Of a stretch of 64,000 nucleotides of DNA, positions 58,407 through 64,000 are shown in pieces; the first letter of the stretch is position 1; the number at the start of each line of letters is the position of its first letter. Origin of the DNA: Utricularia gibba (taxonomy: Eukaryota; Streptophyta; Magnoliopsida; Lamiales; Lentibulariaceae); contig CM007990.1 in NCBI GenBank assembly GCA_002189035.1, forward strand, positions 3,286,001-3,350,000, in the 5' to 3' direction. The notes under the pieces were generated by a model, which was not told where the DNA came from, ran no database searches, and was given only the letters and a program-made list of their open reading frames with translations. Made by a program: the position numbers and the translations under genes.

Positions 58407-59904
58407 CTTATCTCCTTTTTGCTTCTTTTCATGTGATTACTCATCACACATTATCTTCTTCCACCGACTGATTACTTTTGTGATTGGGTCAATTTCCATT
58501 CACAAATTCATCGGTACATATGCATTTTAGAGTATCTCCAAGTTCAATTTCACTTGTTTTATATGTAATACATTTGGCTCCAATTTCAATTCATTTGTGT
58601 TCTTCTAATTTACTTTGGGTGACTATGGTTGAATCATTTTGATCATGTTAATTCAATTGAATATTTGTCGAATTTTTTCGTATATATTATTCCTCGATGC
58701 ATTGGATTTATGAATTGTTGTCATTATAAATAGCAATGTCATTGGCTGAGGAAGAATTCATGTTTTTATTATTCAGAATGCGGATTGTTATTCAATGGAT
58801 ATCTATATTGTGTGCATTGGAGGAAAGTGAAAACGGATTGATCACTTCTCAACTTGTTCAATATTCATTGCTTAGGAGGATACCTTTGCAGCTATCAAGG
58901 TTATTTGAGCTTATAGTATATCATTGAATGGTTCTTTTTATTGAACCATTGAATGAGATGGGATGGTTATAAAATGAAATGAGAACATTGATGGTTGTTG
59001 ATCATACATACATTTTCTCACATGGATGTAACATTTGTTGCTTTCTTCTTAAAGTCTTCTATTCAGAACAGCCCCAAGAAAACTTTATGACAAGAATGAA
59101 ACGATTTTCTATGATTGTTTAACATTGTAGGATTTGAACATTTCTTTTCCACTTATCTTGTTATTTTTGAGGATGATCTGACATGTTTTTATTGTAGATT
59201 ATTGAAGTTATCTTGCTTTACTTTAGTATGTGTGGCTAAGATAGTAATGATGCCTTAGAAAACAAAAGAATGGTGTGTTCACTTAGCTCAAGTCCGAATT
59301 GACAATGTGCTTCTATATGTTTTATCAACAAATCTAGAAGTCCACATTTATTAGGTGAGTATTGCCCCTCAATTTCACAGGTAAAAACTGTTGTATGTGC
59401 TTATTTAGTGGTTTAATTAAGCACATTGCATTACGCTATCCCATTACAAACTTGTCAATCATGATTTAACAAAACCCATATGTGAGATGGGTTTTCTTAA
59501 ATCTTTTGAGAAGTATTAAAATATTGATGATAATAATCTTCCTCCATAAACAAGTTTTGTGCATATATTTGTGTATTTTTTCATCATCTTCATCTCAAAT
59601 CCATCTGATTTTTGCAAATCGACGATTAATGAGTTTGAATTTTGATATTCTAATGACAACTCATGATTCAATTTATGTTGTGGTTAGTTACTTTTGCTCA
59701 CATGTTTGATGAGGCCATGCAATTGGTTGTGTGAAAATTGCAATAAATTGTTTGTTGTTTATTGAGGTTGTTGCAATGTTTTCCAATGTGATTAGATTGG
59801 GTGCACTTGTTGTAGTGCATTGCATTGGTCAGCACCTATATATTATGTAACTTATGATTGTTCTCATGTTGCATTACTACTCTACACCAATAAATGCATG
59901 AATT
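58407..59904. other. Internal part of the Harbinger element, no gene recognised
   Basis: AT-rich. A second (Myb-like) Harbinger protein would be expected somewhere in a complete element but was not recognised here. Confidence 0.4.
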
Positions 59905-60990
59905 TTGTTCTCGTACCAAGAAAAAATATCTCAACAAATAGAGCATTTGATTGCAATTTTATCTTATTCAAGAAGCAGTTGTCTTGAAAAAATACACTTA
60001 AGTGCAAATGTCTTCAGCAAGTTATGCTATGTTTTTCGAAGTAATAGAAGACTAACTACTTCAAGGTATGTCAATGTACCAACATTGTTTTTGGGTAATT
60101 TTGATCATCATAGGAAAACAATGGAGCGAAAATTCGAATTCATGCGAAATAGTTGGATAGTATCTAGATATTTCAATCTGGTACTACCATCCATCTTATC
60201 ATTACATCAACATTTGCTTAAGAAGCCTATGGTAGTCGATGTTTATGGATATGTCATGCGTATTTTACATGACCCAATTTTCTTGTTTCTTTTTCAGAAT
60301 TTCTTAGGTGCATTGAATGGTTCATGTTTCAAGGTGAAAGTCAAGAATCAAGATAAATCAAATTAGAAGAATCACAAAAGAGTTGTGTACACTAACATGC
60401 TAGGACTGTGTAATGACAAGTTCATATTCATATATTTATTGTTTTGTTGGGGATCTGCCACTGATATTAAGGTCCTACGAGATGCAATTTGTCGACAAAG
60501 GGCATTCACTATACTCAAAGGTAACTACTTACCGTGGGTGGAGGCTTTTCATACCGAGTGATTATTATGCATTCCATTTTTTTTGTAGGATACTATTGCT
60601 TGTGTGATACTACATAATGCAAAGGATTATTTCAACATGTAGCATACTTATGCGAGAAATGTTATTGAGAAGGCATGGGGTCTAATGAAGATAAAGTAGG
60701 GTATTTTATGAAGTTATAGTTTTATCATATTAAAATACGAACTCGTATATACTCATGTGTGCCCTACTTTATATTTTTATCTAGCAAAGAAGGCCAACCA
60801 ATCCATGGGAATAAGTCATCTTGGAAGAGCACCAAAATCTAGATTTACAAGACTATGAAGATGATCAAGACATTTTCTTCATAGGAAACTCAGTGGAATG
60901 GATACAATTATGAGATTCAATGGTGGAGACAATGTTCGAAAAATGGAGAGATGCCACAAGAAGAAGAATATAAGGTGCTACATATGGAGG
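59905..60990 (+). pseudogene. PIF/Harbinger DDE transposase remnant
   Basis: Matches the DDE_Tnp_4 family in order: CLEKIHLSANVFSKLCYVFR, then NSWIVSRYFNLVLPSILSLH with HLLKKP, FLGALNGSCFKVKVKNQD, VVYTNMLGLC, WGSATDIKVLRDAI, YARNVIEKAWGLMKIK and EWIQL with MVETMFEKWRDATR. Catalytic positions: first Asp is replaced by Asn (AAT 60316-60318, GALNG for GALDG), second Asp present (GAT 60463-60465), Glu present (GAG 60667-60669). In-frame stops at about 60364 and 60640 and frame changes make it inactive. Confidence 0.8.
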
Positions 60991-62619
60991 ATGATGTTGC
61001 ATTGGAGTGTCATACAGATCATTTGTTATTTTATTTTACAATAATGGATAAATGTGAACTATGCTACATTGATATTGTGTAAAAACATCAGCTTTTCCAA
61101 AGACCATTTGTTTTTACGTTGCTAATTATGAATGTTGTTTTGCCTTAGTATTCTTGATTGACCTCGCATGAATATGTGTTCTAGGCATCGGGAGAAAAAA
61201 AATTTGTAGTGCTTAGAACATGTGGTCAATATGGAGGATGCATCTATCACACACACCCCATGCTAAGATGTCTAGAGAAAAAATAAGGACCACCCTACAT
61301 ATCTATGTGTAGACTAGATCTTAGTGTTCCAGGCACCACAAACCATAACTTGCTATGCCTAGAACATATAGATCCAGTTTGCTCGAACGAAGGTTACAAA
61401 TTTGAAATAAAAAACATCTGTCAATCTAGCGAGCATGTAAAGTTTGACGGGATTCATAAGTGCACATAGGTAAGGCACCGTGAGGTAGAATTTGTGGTGC
61501 TTGAAACACATGAACTAAAGTTGATATACAAAAAAATAATTAACTATACCTACAAATATATAAATACAACCATAATTAAATGTAGGCCATCGATAATGAT
61601 TTTATTAAATATAATTTGAGATTGAAAATTGGGTCTTGAGTTGAAAACCTTAGGCCCAACTGCCACATCCTTTCACCACACACTCATTTATTGCAGGACA
61701 TACCGTCTGCACCACAACCGCATGGTCTTCTATAATTCATTTGCACCACAACCACATGGTCCTCTATAATTTTCACTTCACATACTCTATAAATTTTGGT
61801 TCAAAGAAATGCTTACTTTCAAGAAACTGCAAATTCGATTTGCGATTCTAGAGATATACCATTTATGAGACAAGACAAGTGGTGAAACCATTGATAGTAA
61901 GGTTCCATCTAGGTTGAAGCAACAAGATTTTGTATGTCTACCTAACACTTTCGATGTGGGCTTCGATTACCACTACCACTCTTCATGTGCGAGTTGTTGA
62001 GATGTTTGGAGGTTCCAATGTCTCACCTAAATACTTGTTCAATTGCTCATGTGCTAGTATTTAAGAGAGTATGCATGGAGAAACATATTATATTGACCCT
62101 ACCTTTTATTTTTGGTATGTGTATATTCGAAATTGGAAAAATAATCATTTGTCATTGAAAAGTAAGCCAGGTATAACACTTGTCAATTTTATTTAGAATG
62201 GGTATGATACTAATGGACAATTTTCATTTAGGTATATCCACTTGAAGAACATTGAATTCCAACAAATCTCAGCTTTTACAAGTTGATTGAAAATTCAAAG
62301 GGTAATGACTGAATGTATTTTTTAAATTATATATTTTTATAAAATATACTTTTAAGAAATTGCATATTTTTTTTATCATATTTTAATTAATATTATTTTC
62401 ATATAAATTCAAAAATATAGTTTAATTAAAAAATTATATATTCTTGTAGATATGTATTTTAATATATATATATATATATATTTACATTTTTATGAATATA
62501 ATTATTTATTTTTAATGTATAAATATTATATTTTATAATATTAAAACGTATATACCAAATGTGGGTTTATCCTTAAATCTATCTAGAAAGCCACCTAAAG
62601 TGCCCAACCAAACTTGGCC
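60991..62619. other. 3' part of the Harbinger element, no gene; TA run at 62462-62481
   Basis: GTGCTTAGAACATGTGG (61207) and GTGGTGCTTGAAACACATG (61492) are weak internal repeats. No coding region supported. Confidence 0.4.
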
Positions 62620-63701
62620 TAATTTGTTATAAACGTCGATATTTGACTAATAAGTTTTTGGAGAGCTAATTTGCTAACAAACTCCTTATTTTCACCCCCA
62701 TTAAGAAATAAAAAAATGTTGATGACTTCGACATCGTCCCTGTCACACGACAAGATAAAATGATTTCTTCTCCTTATTAAACAAATACTTTTTTCTTTGT
62801 TGTGGCGGAACTTTTTTGGACACGTGGTTTGTGTTCATGGGAACTCCCTGACCCTTCACCTCCTTCAGCTCACCTATCCTCTCCTACTCAGCACACGAAA
62901 GATTCCGTCTTGCATTCCTCTTTCTTTTTCACATTTTCCCTGTTTTTTATGTGCAGAATGCATTCATTGGAGGTGGATAATCCCACCTACACGTGTCCTT
63001 GATCTCTGCACTATGAAGCTCTTCTTTTTTCTACGGTCCAAATATCCACACGCCATTCCACCGATTCCGAGAGGCCTTTGTCTAGGCGGAGTGCTGTTCA
63101 CTTCTTTATTGGTCGGCATGCGTTGTGTTCAGGGAATATGAACTTTCCATTTTGATCGCGTTATGGGGTTCCCCTCTTTCGGGTGGTTAACTCCTCTCGC
63201 GCCCATAAAAAAGTAGATCTTGATATATACTGCAGTAGACAAGGGCGTATTGATGACGATGGATGGATGAACTGTAATTCGAGTTGGGGTTGCAAGGAAT
63301 CCATTTACCTGATGTTTTGTGCAATGGAAAGTTGTTTTCAACAGGGTTTTCTTGTGGGTGTGTTGATTTTGCCTTTTTTTATCTTTCATTTTGCCTTTTC
63401 ATTCTTCCGATAGCTTTCTTCCGTCCTTTCGTAGCTGTGAGTGAGGTATCATAAATCAGTTTTTGGCTCTAGTCAGCTAATTTTATTAGTTACTTTCTGG
63501 GAAGAGTTTTTATTCCGATTACTTACATGTATTTATGATTTCTTTCTGTAATTTCTGAAATTTCTAAGAGTCTTTTCAGCATGGAGATGTGTGTTTGCGC
63601 TTTAGTTTCAGTTTTGTGAACTTGAAGAAAGGTAACGATTGGAAGACTAGTGAAAAAAATTTGGAATCTCTCAATAATTGGAGAGCACTCGGTTTAAACT
63701 T
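62620..63701 (+). promoter_or_regulatory. Probable promoter and leader of the gene at the right edge
   Basis: Composition changes from AT-rich to mixed at about 62800. CACGTG G-boxes occur at 62821-62826 (ACACGTGGTT) and 62990-62995 (ACACGTGTCC). Pyrimidine-rich leader-like stretches run to 63600. The transcription start was not located. Confidence 0.4.
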
Positions 63702-64000
63702 ATGACTCACTCAGAGAGCTTGTTTTCCGGTCATAATCTGACGCTGGATGGAAATGAGGCTTGCCTCCAGAAGAACGCATCTGAAATTAATGATATGTTT
63801 TCCGTTCCTGCTTTGATCCTGGATAGTAGCTATAAGTGGGATAGTAGCATCAATATTTTGATAATGGAGCATGTAGAGGTTTCTCAGTCTACACTTCATA
63901 GAAGTTTGATTGTTGGTGAGGAGGGCCTATCAGGAAAAGATGATACAGTTCAACATCTTCAAGTAAGTGAAGAAGATGAAGTTCTCTCTGTTGGGGAGGA
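63702..64000 (+). CDS. 5' part of an unrecognised protein-coding gene, runs off the window
   Basis: Open from ATG at 63702 to the last base, 99 codons, with an in-frame TAA upstream at 63675. Begins MTHSESLFSGHNLTLDG and continues with an acidic, serine-rich, soluble sequence (VQHLQVSEEDEVLSVGE). Coding-like composition and a promoter-like upstream region support a real gene. I recognise no domain, and splicing into an upstream exon cannot be excluded. An overlapping minus-strand frame (63711-63899) looks like a shadow. Confidence 0.5.
   Translation, partial: MTHSESLFSGHNLTLDGNEACLQKNASEINDMFSVPALILDSSYKWDSSINILIMEHVEVSQSTLHRSLIVGEEGLSGKDDTVQHLQVSEEDEVLSVGE

Larger units (their letters stand above)
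56782..62619 (+). mobile_element. PIF/Harbinger DNA transposon with terminal inverted repeats
   Basis: The left end GGGCTTGTTTGGTTGG (56783) and the right end CCAACCAAACTTGGCC (to 62619) are inverted copies matching at 13 of 16 positions and fit the PIF/Harbinger terminus (GGGCCTGTTTGGTT type). A TAA follows the right end and TAA overlaps the left edge, consistent with the usual 3-bp duplication though one base off. The DDE transposase relic lies inside, and a solo LTR (57078-58401) is nested in it. Confidence 0.6.

Overview
This is nuclear DNA from a flowering plant. It has spliced genes with GT/AG introns, AT-rich spacers, and decayed plant transposons of several superfamilies: Mutator-like, Ty3/Athila-type, Ty1/copia and PIF/Harbinger. 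Recognisable genes are a fatty acyl-CoA reductase (FAR), a DUF761 protein, a HOTHEAD-type GMC oxidoreductase and an IQD calmodulin-binding protein. The species cannot be named from the sequence alone. No bacterial or organellar features, tRNA, rRNA or CRISPR array were seen.

Layout. 0.5-12.2 kb: two direct copies of one Mutator-like element whose transposase is followed by a Ulp1-type cysteine protease domain (Kaonashi-like architecture). They are flanked by AT-rich minisatellites and GC-rich perfect hairpins. 12.56-13.06 kb: a degenerate 31-bp tandem array. 13.2-15.5 kb: FAR gene, minus strand, ten exons. 17.3-17.8 kb: DUF761 gene, minus strand. 19.6-29.9 kb: two copies of an LTR-like repeat (family R), then an eroded Athila-type element. 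30-49.4 kb: gene-poor, with a copia RNase H relic, a 28-bp perfect hairpin, LTR relics of the Athila-type family, two more R copies, a short-LTR copia element broken by one R copy, and a solo LTR with target-site duplication (TSD). 50.3-55.8 kb: gene island with HOTHEAD-like (plus) and IQD (minus), tail to tail. 56.8-62.6 kb: a PIF/Harbinger element with terminal inverted repeats, carrying a nested solo LTR of the same family as the one at 47-48.3 kb. 63.7 kb to the end: 5' part of an unrecognised gene.

How the genes relate. FAR (very-long-chain fatty alcohol and wax synthesis) and HOTHEAD-like (long-chain omega-hydroxy fatty acid oxidation in the cuticle) are both lipid-surface functions by family. 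They lie about 36 kb apart in transposon-rich DNA, so no functional cluster is claimed. IQD proteins link calmodulin to microtubules. FAR, HOTHEAD-like and IQD are otherwise intact, but each contains one or two single-base-scale frameshifts, mostly at homopolymers or G-rich runs. This fits residual base-calling indels in the assembly at least as well as real pseudogenes.

The most novel material is the Mutator/Ulp1 pair with its intronic higher-order minisatellite and palindromic flanks, and the 31-bp array carrying phased GGTCAA cores. All alignments were done by eye; boundaries marked as approximate are good to tens of bases.
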